Assembly (NCBI RefSeq): GCF_017792025.1
Contig: NZ_CP046956.1
Span: 992,001 to 1,056,000, forward strand
DNA length: 64,000 nucleotides
DNA from: Sediminibacillus dalangtanensis
GTDB lineage: Bacteria; Bacillota; Bacilli; Bacillales; Amphibacillaceae
Reading direction: 5' to 3'
Made by a program: the position numbers and the translations under genes. The notes under the pieces are model-generated. The model had not been told where the DNA came from. It saw only the letters and a program-made list of their open reading frames with translations, and made no database searches. Of this stretch, positions 20,004 through 31,921 are shown in pieces (position 1 is the first letter of the stretch; each line of letters starts with the position of its first letter).

Positions 20004-20036
20004 GAAGGTAGCGGGTAATATACCCGGTACCTTCTC
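20004..20036 (+). terminator. Hairpin after rph
   Basis: AGAAGGTA..CGGGT / ACCCG..TACCTTCT, a strong stem 10 bases after the stop but without a T-run. Confidence 0.55.
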
Positions 20037-20151
20037 AATCCGATAAAAGGCTGGAAGGTTTTGTTGTCCAGCATGAACCCAAAGAGCTTACAGAAGTCGC
20101 TTCTTTTGAAAGAAATAGGTGGTGAAGTTGTGAAATCGCTTAATTTTATTA

Positions 20152-20180
20152 TTGACACCCCACAATAACAGTGGTAAATT
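20152..20180 (+). promoter_or_regulatory. Sigma-A promoter of the bglP-bglH operon
   Basis: TTGACA at 20152-20157, 17 bases, TAAATT at 20175-20180. Confidence 0.8.
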
Positions 20181-20182
20181 AA

Positions 20183-22282
<2,100 letters not shown>

Positions 22283-22287
22283 AGTAA

Positions 22288-22369
22288 TACTGTAGCGGAG
22301 GCTGGTAAAAAAGGCCGGTCTCCCCTCTTACTGATAAGGTGGTATGGGGATTGAACACTACAGTCATTA
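22288..22369 (+). repeat. Inverted repeat between bglP and bglH
   Basis: ACTGTAG near 22289 pairs with CTACAGT near 22362 across a GC-rich interior. It could form an intercistronic mRNA structure. Confidence 0.4.
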
Positions 22370-22399
22370 TTTTTGATAAATGAAAAATTGGAGGAATAA

Positions 22400-23833
<1,434 letters not shown>

Positions 23834-23902
23834 ATGAAGAGTGTTATTGAGCAAAAAATGACTCCTGCCAGGTTTGGAATCTACCGGGAGTAATGCAATA
23901 AA

Positions 23903-23940
23903 GAAGCCGCGTTTTGAAGAGACTTCAAACGTGGCTTCCT
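23903..23940. terminator. Terminator of the bgl operon
   Basis: GAAGCCGCGTTTTGAAG / CTTCAAACGTGGCTTC stem with T-rich tail; it also serves the converging lipoprotein gene. Confidence 0.85.
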
Positions 23941-23945
23941 TTATA

Positions 23946-24335
23946 TCAAGGAGTCAATGTGATTTTTTCCGATTTTTCTCCCCAGTCAATCTCAAATGCA
24001 ACTGCTTCTGCCTCTGATTGCGCACAACCTTCACACATACTGCCACTTCCTTCAATTAATCCATTTTCGTTCAATATGTCTTCACCTTTTGTGCTGCCGG
24101 TATCATAATCAAAAGCATAGGAAATCCTTTCTTCCGGTAACGGTTCCACTCCTTTATAGGAGATACTAAAAGAGGTTTCTTGCTTGTTTTCTTCAGGTTG
24201 ATAGATTTCATATCTGACCTGCCAATTTTCGCTTTCTCCTGTGTACAACTTATAAGTTTGATTATCATTATCACAAGCTGTTAAGGAAAACACGATTAAA
24301 AAAGATAAAAGCAAAAGTTTATTCAATAGAAACAC
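23946..24335 (-). CDS. Small lipoprotein of unknown function
   Basis: A 129-residue protein. The N-terminal signal (FLLNKLLLLSFLIVFSL) ends in the lipobox LTAC, so Cys21 would be lipid-anchored on the outer face of the membrane. The mature part is acidic, with a CEGC pair near the end and no family I recognise. The start has AGGAGTG upstream. Confidence 0.75.
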   Translation of the reverse strand: MFLLNKLLLLSFLIVFSLTACDNDNQTYKLYTGESENWQVRYEIYQPEENKQETSFSISYKGVEPLPEERISYAFDYDTGSTKGEDILNENGLIEGSGSMCEGCAQSEAEAVAFEIDWGEKSEKITLTP

Positions 24336-24460
24336 TCCTAATGATGTGTGGGCTTTTACAGAGTGAAAAGCGGATTTTTCACTGTCATTTTAACACATGG
24401 GAACTTGGTCAAGAAAACCTCCAAAGTAAACGATTACCAAATAAAACGGTTAAAAGAAAA

Positions 24461-24493
24461 GTCAACAGCGAAACATCCGATTTTGCTGTTGAC
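24461..24493 (-). terminator. Terminator of the O-methyltransferase gene
   Basis: GTCAACAGC / GCTGTTGAC stem, T-rich on the minus strand side. Confidence 0.8.
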
Positions 24494-24518
24494 CTTCCTG
24501 GACATTGAGAACCACAAT

Positions 24519-25160
24519 CTATTTTTCTTTTACTCTGGAAACGGTCAATCCATCTCCTATTGGAATGAGCAATGACTCTAATTTAGGATGATTGGCAGTA
24601 AGCTCGTTGAAACGCTTCATATGCTCGGTATAACGTTTTTGCTTAGCATCCTTATCTGCTACACTACCTCCAGCCAAAACATTGTCGGCAACAATTAACG
24701 CACCAGGTTCGGCGAGCTTGATGCAACGCTCCAGGTAATGGTGGTAATTTTCTTTGTCCGCATCGATAAAGAAAAAATCAAACTGACGCTGATCAACTGA
24801 CAGCTGCTCAAGGCCTTCCAGTGCAGGCCCCATAATGTAAGTGACTTGGTTGCCAAAGCCCGCTTTAGCTAGATTGTTTCTTGCCACTTCAGCGTATTTT
24901 TCCTCCAGCTCCAGGGAAGTCAAATTTCCACCACTGCCAAATCCCCTTGCAAGGCAAATGCCGCTATAACCGCCTAGTGCTCCGATCTCCAGTACATTCT
25001 CAGCACCAGTAAAGGAAACAAGCATGGTAAGCAGTTTTCCGGAGGATGGAGATACGGATATCGCCGGCATGTTGTTATCCCTGATGGACGCTGTTACCTC
25101 CTCTAGAATTTCGTCTTTGCTGACAAAAACACTGTCAATATAACGGTTTATTTGTTTCAT
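24519..25160 (-). CDS. Class I SAM-dependent O-methyltransferase
   Basis: A 213-residue enzyme of the caffeoyl-CoA/catechol O-methyltransferase family (YrrM-like). The SAM-binding motif is VLEIGALGGYSG (about residues 56-67), the metal-binding FFFIDADKENY follows, and VADNVLAGG holds the downstream metal ligand. The start at 25160 follows GAGAGGAG; an in-frame ATG 31 codons upstream lacks a site. The acceptor substrate is unknown. Confidence 0.88.
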   Translation of the reverse strand: MKQINRYIDSVFVSKDEILEEVTASIRDNNMPAISVSPSSGKLLTMLVSFTGAENVLEIGALGGYSGICLARGFGSGGNLTSLELEEKYAEVARNNLAKAGFGNQVTYIMGPALEGLEQLSVDQRQFDFFFIDADKENYHHYLERCIKLAEPGALIVADNVLAGGSVADKDAKQKRYTEHMKRFNELTANHPKLESLLIPIGDGLTVSRVKEK

Positions 25161-25372
25161 TATGAATCTCCTCTCAATTAATCTATTTCCATCTATTATA
25201 CTACATGGCGTTTTTGATAACCTGTATCTTAGTATTTGCATTCCGGATAACAATGGAAAGTGTTTTTCCTTCCGTATAAAAGTAGGAAAAAATCATTTAT
25301 ACTTAATATACAGAAAATGGCAAAATGATTTCTCCGAATGGAAACAGGTCAGTCTTAAAAAGGAGGAACGGG

Positions 25373-25525
25373 ATGAGAAAAAGGTACACGTGGAGAAGTT
25401 TTTCATCTTTAATCGCAGCAATTTTGTTGTTGGCCGGAATGTGGCTTCCTTTTCTAAATGTTGTAGGTTTTAATTTGATGATGATTGGTGCCGTGGTTAA
25501 CGTGGTGTTCACCATTTATGGATAA
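25373..25525 (+). CDS. Small membrane protein
   Basis: Fifty residues: a basic N-terminus (MRKRYTWRSF) and two short hydrophobic stretches (LIAAILLLAGMWLPFL and FNLMMIGAVVNVVFTIYG). A strong AAAAAGGAGGAAC site precedes the ATG, which makes it a credible gene. The family is unknown. Confidence 0.6.
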   Translation: MRKRYTWRSFSSLIAAILLLAGMWLPFLNVVGFNLMMIGAVVNVVFTIYG

Positions 25526-25653
25526 GTACGGAAAAAAACCATTGCTAATCCTAGGGTTGATCATCACTTCAGCTCAACTTTCTTTTGTCTTTATCACAAT
25601 GTATGTGATACGCCTTGCTCCTTGAGATCTCTATACTGCACGACTAAGTCAAG

Positions 25654-25689
25654 AATCCTGCCCCCCTTACTGAAGGGAGGCAGGATTTT
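25654..25689 (+). terminator. Strong hairpin terminator
   Basis: ATCCTGCCCCCCTT / AAGGGAGGCAGGAT stem and TTTTT, about 130 bases behind the small membrane protein gene. Confidence 0.8.
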
Positions 25690-25824
25690 TGCTATAGACA
25701 GAAACTATTTTCGCCCAGATGTTTAGTAGAAGTGCACATTTTTCTTCGACAAGATATTTGTCTAGGACAAACCGTTTTTTCTTTCATACAATGTAGTATC
25801 CCTAGAAGAAAGGGGGGAGATAGA

Positions 25825-26232
25825 ATGGGACGTTATCATAATCGTGAAGAACGGAGGAATGCCGTTTCACCGAGCGAGACTTCACCAGCAGGGGATGAAA
25901 TGGTAGTCCATCCGACAGAAAGGGTAGTTAACACTAGAACAAGACAGCGTGTCGTGAAGAATGTTCATCCGACCGAAGTAGAAAACGTTAATAGAACCGT
26001 TGTAAGAAACGAGAATTATTATCCTGTCAGAAATTACGATGTAAATGAAACCGTAGTAGAAGATTATGACTGCGGTAGTGACCTCAACAACCCAAACTGC
26101 AGACGTGTCAGTCCAGCTTCGGATAGTAATGATAATCGAGGACATTGCGGACGTGTCAGCCCGGCTTCAGAAAATAATAATCGTGGACGCGACAGATGTT
26201 GCTGCCGCCATCATAGGCGAAGTTGGATTTAA
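25825..26232 (+). CDS. cotD: Spore coat protein CotD family
   Basis: A 135-residue inner-coat protein of the CotD family. The diagnostic stretch is VHPTERVVNTRTRQRVVKN, repeated in part as VHPTEVENVNRTVVRNENYY, then VNETVVEDYDCGSD. The C-terminal half carries two RVSPAS repeats and a Cys/His/Arg cluster (RCCCRHHRRSW). The start ATG follows AAGGGGGGAG. It is far from cotO/cotZ and alone, as usual for cotD. Confidence 0.85.
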   Translation: MGRYHNREERRNAVSPSETSPAGDEMVVHPTERVVNTRTRQRVVKNVHPTEVENVNRTVVRNENYYPVRNYDVNETVVEDYDCGSDLNNPNCRRVSPASDSNDNRGHCGRVSPASENNNRGRDRCCCRHHRRSWI

Positions 26233-26235
26233 ACA

Positions 26236-26262
26236 GGAGCACCCATTATGGGTGCTTCTTCC
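26236..26262 (+). terminator. cotD terminator
   Basis: AGCACCC / GGGTGCT stem with a following CTT-rich tract. Confidence 0.75.
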
Positions 26263-26334
26263 GAATTACCAGTGCATTCAGATTACTGCTTAGTAAATTT
26301 TTAATATTCGTTTTATTTTCCGAGGAGGATGAAC

Positions 26335-27111
26335 ATGACAAAAATATTTATTGACCCTGGTCATGGCGGTAGTGATCCCGGCGCTACTGGAAATGGATTA
26401 CAGGAGAAGCATTTGACCTTAGCCATTGCCCTGAAACTACGCGATATTCTAAATAGTCAGTATGAAGGACACTCTATCATGTTGTCGCGCACTACCGATC
26501 AAAACATCTCTTTATCCCAGCGGACCAATATGGCCAATAACTGGGGAGCCGACTATTTAGTATCGATTCATATCAATGCGGGTGGCGGAACAGGGTTTGA
26601 ATCGTACACGTTCAATGGCAGTTATTCTGGAAAGGCGGAAACAAACCGGCTAAGGGGGATTGTTCATGACGCGGTTGTCAACCAAACTGGGTTTAGAGAC
26701 CGTGGCAAAAAAGAAGCAAACTTCCATATGCTTAGGGAATCTGCTATGCCGGCGGTGTTGACGGAGAACGGTTTTATTGACCATTCCGCAGATGCAGCAA
26801 ACCTTAAATCAGATGCTTTTCTTACCCGAATTGCCCGAGGGCATGCAGTCGGACTGGCGAACGCACTCGGTTTGACTCCAAAAAGTAGTGGCGGAGATAC
26901 CGGAACGCAGAAATTTGTTGAGATTATTGTGGATTCCTTATGGACCTACAATACGGCAGATTGGGATGATAAGGCTGTCGTTGTGAATAGAGGAGAAGTT
27001 TTTACCGTCATCCGGGACAAGTTCCCAGTTGGTGGTGGTTATATGTATCAGATTAAAAGTGGGTTGTATATCACAGCAAATTCATCATATGTCAGGTATT
27101 ATACGAGGTAA
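26335..27111 (+). CDS. N-acetylmuramoyl-L-alanine amidase (Amidase_3)
   Basis: A 258-residue zinc amidase that cuts the bond between N-acetylmuramate and the stem peptide of peptidoglycan. The catalytic domain (residues 1-180) has KIFIDPGHGGSDPGATG (His10), Glu24, LVSIHINAGGGTGFE (His79) and the catalytic Glu in VLTENGFID. The C-terminal ~65 residues (KFVEIIVDSLWTYN ... VRYYTR) may bind the wall. There is no signal peptide, as in phage endolysins and the mother-cell lysis enzyme CwlC. The location after cotD fits sporulation lysis but does not prove it. The start at 26335 is spaced six bases from AGGAGG. Confidence 0.88.
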   Translation: MTKIFIDPGHGGSDPGATGNGLQEKHLTLAIALKLRDILNSQYEGHSIMLSRTTDQNISLSQRTNMANNWGADYLVSIHINAGGGTGFESYTFNGSYSGKAETNRLRGIVHDAVVNQTGFRDRGKKEANFHMLRESAMPAVLTENGFIDHSADAANLKSDAFLTRIARGHAVGLANALGLTPKSSGGDTGTQKFVEIIVDSLWTYNTADWDDKAVVVNRGEVFTVIRDKFPVGGGYMYQIKSGLYITANSSYVRYYTR

Positions 27112-27195
27112 TGGCACAAAAATACCGTTTCACTGATTATTTATCCGTACAAGAAAGATATCCTTCCTATTGGTTGATGAGCACTTCTCATCGGC

Positions 27196-27236
27196 AGTCA
27201 AGATAATACGCTTTCCAAGGGCGCGGCTTCAACTTT
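27196..27236 (+). repeat. Structured repeat family 1, truncated left half (copy F)
   Basis: AAGATAATACGCTTTCCAAG and GGCGCGGCTTCAACTT match the left arm of the family-1 element, but the right arm and closing stem are missing. It lies in the gene-free stretch 27112-27438, which also holds a terminator. Confidence 0.5.
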
Positions 27237-27340
27237 CCTCCGAATACGAAGTACGTGTACTATTCAAATAACCTAAGGGTAGGCTTGAGAGCTGGACAGC
27301 ATCCTGCCAGATTATATAAAACTTATTACCACAAAAAGAA

Positions 27341-27383
27341 AAAACCGAACGAGTCCAAGCATTCCGGAGCATCGTTCGGTTTC
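27341..27383. terminator. CCGAACG-type terminator downstream of tcyP
   Basis: AAACCGAACGA / TCGTTCGGTTT stem with a T-run on the minus strand, about 55 bases beyond the tcyP stop. The stem resembles those at 30434, 47568 and 48183. Confidence 0.8.
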
Positions 27384-27438
27384 TGCATTGGCCGCTATGT
27401 TTTATTCCAGCTTCGCTGAGGGTTAAAACAAATTGTTA

Positions 27439-28836
27439 TTACAACGACTGACTGTCATCAATCGCTGTTTGGTCATGAAATCTTTTTACATGGAGCTTGC
27501 CTAAAATACGCGAAGTCAGCGTTCCGGAGACCATCGCCCCGTTCACGTTCAAGGCAGTTCGGCCCATATCGATGAACGCTTCGATCGAGATCAACAGCCC
27601 GGCTAACGCAACCGGCATATTCAAGGAAGACAACACGATCAACGCTGCAAATGTTGCGCCGCCTCCCACACCGGCAATACCGAAGGAACTGATACCGATG
27701 ATGAGTACCAACTGTAAAATGAATAACGGATCAAGCGGATCGATTCCGACCGTCGGGGCGATCATGACGGCCAGCATAGCTGGATAGATACCAGCGCACC
27801 CATTTTGCCCCATGGTCGCTCCGAATGATGCTGAGATATTTGCAATTCCCTCTTCAACTCCAAGTGCATTTTTTTGAGCGGAAATAGTTAACGGAATCGT
27901 ACCGGCACTAGAACGGGAGGTAAACGCAAAGCCTAACACTGGAATCACTTTTTTCAAAAACGTCATCGGATTCAATCCGAATACTCCTACTAATACCAAA
28001 TGAATCACAAACATTGTCAGTAATGCTGCGTAAGAGGCGAGTACGAACTTACCCAGTTCGACAATGCCGGCGAAATCGGTAGTCGCGACAGTATTAGCCA
28101 TCAAGGCTAAAATGCCATATGGAGTTAAACGCAAAATCAATGTGACGATGCGCATAACTACTGCATAAACGACATTTACCATATTGGTGAACGCTTCGGC
28201 CTGTGCTGGATTTTTCCGTCGCAATCCTAAGACAGCAATTCCGACAATAACTGAGAATACCACAACTGCAATGACGGAAGTGGAACGCTGTCCGGTCATG
28301 TCCAGGAATATGTTTGAAGGAATGAAGTTCAATATTTTTTGTGGGGTGGATTGTCCTTCCACCACATCATCCAAGGTTGCCTCCAGAGAAGAACCTCGCT
28401 CCTGCTCAGCTTGACCTGCCTCGATTTGTCCAGCATCCAAATCGAAAATGGTAGCAGAGACAATACCGACCAACGCTGCTACCATGGTGGTAGTAATGAG
28501 AATACCGATGATCCAAGCGGACATTTTCCCTAACTCCGCAGATCTGTCGAGATTAATAATGGATTGAATAATCGATACCAGTACAAGCGGAATAACAATC
28601 ATCATCAGAAAATTCACATAGCCACGTCCTACGATACTGTACCAATCTGCAGTGGTGATAAGCACTTCTGAACCACTGCCATAAATCCATTGTAAAACAG
28701 CCCCGAGAATGATTCCCAGACCTAATCCGGTAAAGACCCGTTTCGAAAAGGAAACGTGCTTTCGCTGAAGGGTAATTAATACACCAATGATTGCAAGCAA
28801 TACAGCGATATTAAGAAAAACCCAAAGTAACACCAT
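27439..28836 (-). CDS. tcyP: L-cystine uptake symporter TcyP
   Basis: A 465-residue member of the dicarboxylate/amino acid:cation symporter family, matching TcyP in length. It has 8-9 hydrophobic segments plus re-entrant loops. Family marks are YVNFLMMIVIPLVLVSIIQS, FTSRSSAGTIPLTISAQKN (serine-rich hairpin), GQNGCAGIYPAMLAVM and GISSFGIAGVGGGATFA. The acidic extracytoplasmic loop (EAGQAEQERGSS) is usual for TcyP. The start at 28836 is seven bases from GGAGGAGG. It is transcribed divergently from pepC. In B. subtilis it is CymR-controlled; no clear CymR box was identified here. Confidence 0.88.
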   Translation of the reverse strand: MVLLWVFLNIAVLLAIIGVLITLQRKHVSFSKRVFTGLGLGIILGAVLQWIYGSGSEVLITTADWYSIVGRGYVNFLMMIVIPLVLVSIIQSIINLDRSAELGKMSAWIIGILITTTMVAALVGIVSATIFDLDAGQIEAGQAEQERGSSLEATLDDVVEGQSTPQKILNFIPSNIFLDMTGQRSTSVIAVVVFSVIVGIAVLGLRRKNPAQAEAFTNMVNVVYAVVMRIVTLILRLTPYGILALMANTVATTDFAGIVELGKFVLASYAALLTMFVIHLVLVGVFGLNPMTFLKKVIPVLGFAFTSRSSAGTIPLTISAQKNALGVEEGIANISASFGATMGQNGCAGIYPAMLAVMIAPTVGIDPLDPLFILQLVLIIGISSFGIAGVGGGATFAALIVLSSLNMPVALAGLLISIEAFIDMGRTALNVNGAMVSGTLTSRILGKLHVKRFHDQTAIDDSQSL

Positions 28837-29050
28837 CCATAAACCTCCTCCACTTTTGTATTCGTTAGTATATGCACCCGAAGAATGCATGCTTACTAAT
28901 ATCTATAAATCCTATCTAATTTGTATGCTTTAAGGGTGTAAAATTAATTTAAATTATGAATTGGTTTGATGATTTCTGAATCTTTAGTCTTTCCGGATAA
29001 AAAGGCGTATAATGGAATAGGTAATCTACATAGAAGGGGAGGAAAAACAG

Positions 29051-30391
29051 ATGACCAAGAAAATCGATAAAGATATGGTAGAGGCTTTTTCGAATAGTCT
29101 CTATAATGATCCGCAAAACCAGGTGATAAAGGATGCGATCATGAAAAACGGCATCCAGGCTTCGATTCAGAACAATGATTCGGTTGTAGCGATGAATCAC
29201 GTGTTTTCGGAGGAAATCAAAACGGGAAAAGTGACCAATCAAAAGCAAAGTGGACGCTGTTGGATGTTTGCGGCATTGAACACATTTACACACAAATTGA
29301 ACGATTTGTTTAATCTCAAGGATTTTGAGCTATCGCAAAATTATACGAATTTCTGGGATAAGTTCGAAAAAGCAAATTACTTTTTGGAAAACATACTGGA
29401 TACAGTGGAGGAACCATTGGATGGAAGGTTGGTTTCCTGGCTATTAGATACCCCGCAGCAGGACGGCGGGCAATGGGATATGTTCGTTTCGTTGATTGAT
29501 AAATATGGGGTCGTACCGAAACAAGTGATGCCGGAAACCTTTCATAGCAGCAATTCTTCTCAATTGAATCAGCTGTTGGACGCCTCTTTGCGCAAGGATG
29601 CCGTTGAACTTCGCAGACTTCATGGAGAAGGCAAACCGGAAGCGGAGCTACAGCAAGTAAAAGAGGGGATGCTATCGAACATTTATACCTTGCTTGTTTA
29701 TGCTCTCGGTGAGCCTCCTGAGACGTTTGATTTTGAATTCAGGGACGAAGATCATGGCTTCCATCGCGAAGAAGGTATAACCCCGCATGCATTCTTTGAA
29801 AAATATGTCGGGATCAACCTTCATGATTATGTAAGTGTCATTAATGCCCCGACAGAAGATAAGCCATACGGAAAAACGTATACCGTTTCGCGGCTGGGCA
29901 ATGTGATCGACGGAACATCGATCAAATATTTAAATGTCGATATGAAGACGTTGAAAGAGCTCGCCGTCAAGCAAATCAAGGATAATGAAAGTGTCTGGTT
30001 CGGCTGTGATGTCGGTCAGGACTCCAATCGGAAAGAAGGGATCATGGATACTGCTCTATTTGATTATGAACAGGCATTCGGCTTCTCGCCTGGGATGTCG
30101 AAAGCGGAACGGCTTGACTTTAAGGACGGACTGCTGACACATGCTATGGTGTTGACGGGGGTCAATCTCGTCGATAATAAACCAAATCGATGGAAGGTTG
30201 AGAACAGCTGGGGAGAAAAAGTAGGCGACAAGGGCTACTTCGTGATGAGTGATGAATGGATGAACGAATACACTTATCAGGTAGTCGTACACAAAAAATA
30301 CTTATCAGAAGAACTGAAGCAAGCCTGGGATCAGGAGCCAGTGGTCTTGAAGCCGTGGGATCCTATGGGGTCGCTTGCTGTTATGAAGTAA
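29051..30391 (+). CDS. pepC: Aminopeptidase C (bleomycin-hydrolase family, C1)
   Basis: A 446-residue cytoplasmic cysteine aminopeptidase that trims N-terminal residues from peptides. The catalytic triad is visible: Cys70 in SGRCWMFAALN, His364 in LLTHAMVLTGV and Asn385 in VENSWGEKVGD. The fold-specific helix ELSQNYTNFWDKFEKANYF follows the Cys. GGGGAGG precedes the ATG. A TATAAT-like -10 lies near 29010. The C-terminus LAVMK is the family's usual carboxy tail. Confidence 0.94.
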   Translation: MTKKIDKDMVEAFSNSLYNDPQNQVIKDAIMKNGIQASIQNNDSVVAMNHVFSEEIKTGKVTNQKQSGRCWMFAALNTFTHKLNDLFNLKDFELSQNYTNFWDKFEKANYFLENILDTVEEPLDGRLVSWLLDTPQQDGGQWDMFVSLIDKYGVVPKQVMPETFHSSNSSQLNQLLDASLRKDAVELRRLHGEGKPEAELQQVKEGMLSNIYTLLVYALGEPPETFDFEFRDEDHGFHREEGITPHAFFEKYVGINLHDYVSVINAPTEDKPYGKTYTVSRLGNVIDGTSIKYLNVDMKTLKELAVKQIKDNESVWFGCDVGQDSNRKEGIMDTALFDYEQAFGFSPGMSKAERLDFKDGLLTHAMVLTGVNLVDNKPNRWKVENSWGEKVGDKGYFVMSDEWMNEYTYQVVVHKKYLSEELKQAWDQEPVVLKPWDPMGSLAVMK

Positions 30392-30401
30392 AGAAAAAAT
30401 T

Positions 30402-30475
30402 GGCCGGGACAAAAGCTTGGCCACCAAAGCAATACCGAGCGAATTCTAAATGCTATTCGAATTCGCTCGGTTTAT
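30402..30475 (+). terminator. pepC terminator with GGCCGGGACAAAAGC tract
   Basis: Eleven bases after the pepC stop begins GGCCGGGACAAAAGCTTGG with CCACCAAAGCAA, then the stem ACCGAGCGAATTC / GAATTCGCTCGGT and TTTATTT. The same tract occurs in inverse orientation at 48183-48253 and in part at 47541. Confidence 0.8.
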
Positions 30476-30487
30476 TTAATGAAATAG

Positions 30488-31212
30488 AAAACCCCTGGCT
30501 ATGCCGGGGGTTCCGGAGAGCTTACAGCGTGGTAATAAAAAAACCTCTCTTCATGGTAGGATAAAGTTGGTTTCCCGACCACTTCATCTCACCAAAGAAG
30601 GAGGTATGCCCTTTGAAGGACATGAATAGTTTAGCACATACAACATGGAATTGTAAGTATCACGTAGTCTTTGCTCCCAAGTACAGAAGACAAATCATTT
30701 ATGGAAAGTATAAAAAGAGTATAGGGCAAATTATAAGAGATTTATGTGAACGGAAAGGTGTAATCATCCATGAAGCAAATGCCTGTCCGGATTACATCCA
30801 TATGTTAGTCAGTATTCCACCCAAGCTAAGTGTATCTCAATTTATGGGGTACTAAAAAGGAAAAAGCAGTCTGATGATATTTGATCGGCACGCTAATTTG
30901 AAATATCTATATGGGAATCGGAAATTCTGGTGTCGAGGTTTCTACGTTGATACAGTGGGCAGAAATAAGAAACAAATCCAAGAATATATAAGAAATCAGC
31001 TAAAAGAAGATTATATGGCTGATCAGTTAACCTTGTTCGAAGAACATGACCCATTTACAGGGAAAAAAATCGGAAGAAATAACGAAATTATTTAGAATTA
31101 GTGAGTGAATGTGGTGCAGGCGGGAAACCTTTTCGGTGGGCCTTTCAGGCTGAGGCCGGTAACAGAGGCTTTCAGCCACAGAACAAACCACCAGTTCACA
31201 CTGGTGGTTTTG
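30488..31212 (+). mobile_element. IS200/IS605-type insertion element
   Basis: A Y1-transposase gene is flanked by sub-terminal hairpins: CCCCTGG / CCGGGG at about 30492-30509 and AAACCACCAG / CTGGTGGTTT at 31185-31210. There are no terminal inverted repeats or target duplications, as expected for this single-strand transposing class. Exact ends are estimates. It lies directly behind the pepC terminator. No tnpB-like accessory gene is present. Confidence 0.8.
30613..31095 (+). pseudogene. tnpA: IS200-type TnpA transposase with one internal stop
   Basis: The frame starts at TTG behind GGAGGTATGCCC and reads MKDMNSLAHTTWNCKYHVVF, APKYRRQII, HEANACPDYIHMLVSIPPK (the HUH-like histidine region) and SQFMGY. 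It meets TAA at 30853-30855, then continues in the same frame as KGKSSLMIFDRHANL ... KKQIQEYIRNQL. In relatives the stop position is a Leu codon, so one base change (TTA to TAA) accounts for it. The catalytic Tyr is in the second part (IQEYI), so the truncated product would be inactive. Confidence 0.85.
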
Positions 31213-31237
31213 ATTTTAAAATCTTTATCCGAGATTG

Positions 31238-31738
31238 TTAATCATAATATGTTAGGTCAATACCACTGCTGCCATAAGTTGTTCGTATGTTAATATAAAA
31301 TTCAGCAGTATCATTACTACCATCTACGTATCCACCTATATTTCTCCAAATTGCCCATCCACCTGAAGAATCAAGGTAACGTACCGCTAATTCTTCTGGA
31401 GAATTTCCTGATTCATCTTCTTCAAATAGCTTGACTTGGATGGTGCCTATGGAGGAAGGTCTATATGGGTCTACTTTTACAGCAAAGTCTCCGCCGTTAG
31501 AGTCAACTGTATAAGTGGTATCCCAAGCATTATTATTCAGCGGTCGATTCCATGATGTATCTACTGCCCATGAAGGGTGGGTATATACTTTATCCCAGCT
31601 TCCAGCACCTAGTGTACTAATTCCAGTGACTGCAACATCATTCGATGACGGGCTTGCTGCGTGTGTTTTTAATGAACTTAATGGACTAACCGCTAACATT
31701 ACTATCAAAAAACCTGATAAAATGAATCTTTTCTTCAT
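31238..31738 (-). CDS. Secreted protein of unknown function
   Basis: A 166-residue protein with a clear signal peptide (MKKRFILSGFLIVMLAVSPL, probable cleavage after KTHA near residue 27). The mature part is a Ser/Thr/Asn-rich beta-type sequence with several Trp (WDKVYTHPSWAVDTSWNRPL, WAIWRNIGGY) and no Cys. No family is recognised. The site GAGGAGCTAAGT precedes the ATG. It lies next to the IS element and an AT-rich SEDS gene, so it may have been acquired. Confidence 0.7.
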   Translation of the reverse strand: MKKRFILSGFLIVMLAVSPLSSLKTHAASPSSNDVAVTGISTLGAGSWDKVYTHPSWAVDTSWNRPLNNNAWDTTYTVDSNGGDFAVKVDPYRPSSIGTIQVKLFEEDESGNSPEELAVRYLDSSGGWAIWRNIGGYVDGSNDTAEFYINIRTTYGSSGIDLTYYD

Positions 31739-31921
31739 ACTTAGCTCCTCCTTTTACTTTAAAGAATTAGCTAATTCCATTTAATAATGAGCTCACTATA
31801 ATTAGAGTATACTTAATTTGCGGAATTTTGTAAACTCTTGATAATATTTTCTTTTTATATAACTGCATTTAACATTTATGTTAAAATGAAAGCGACAGAG
31901 AAAATCAAAAGGATGAAAGCA

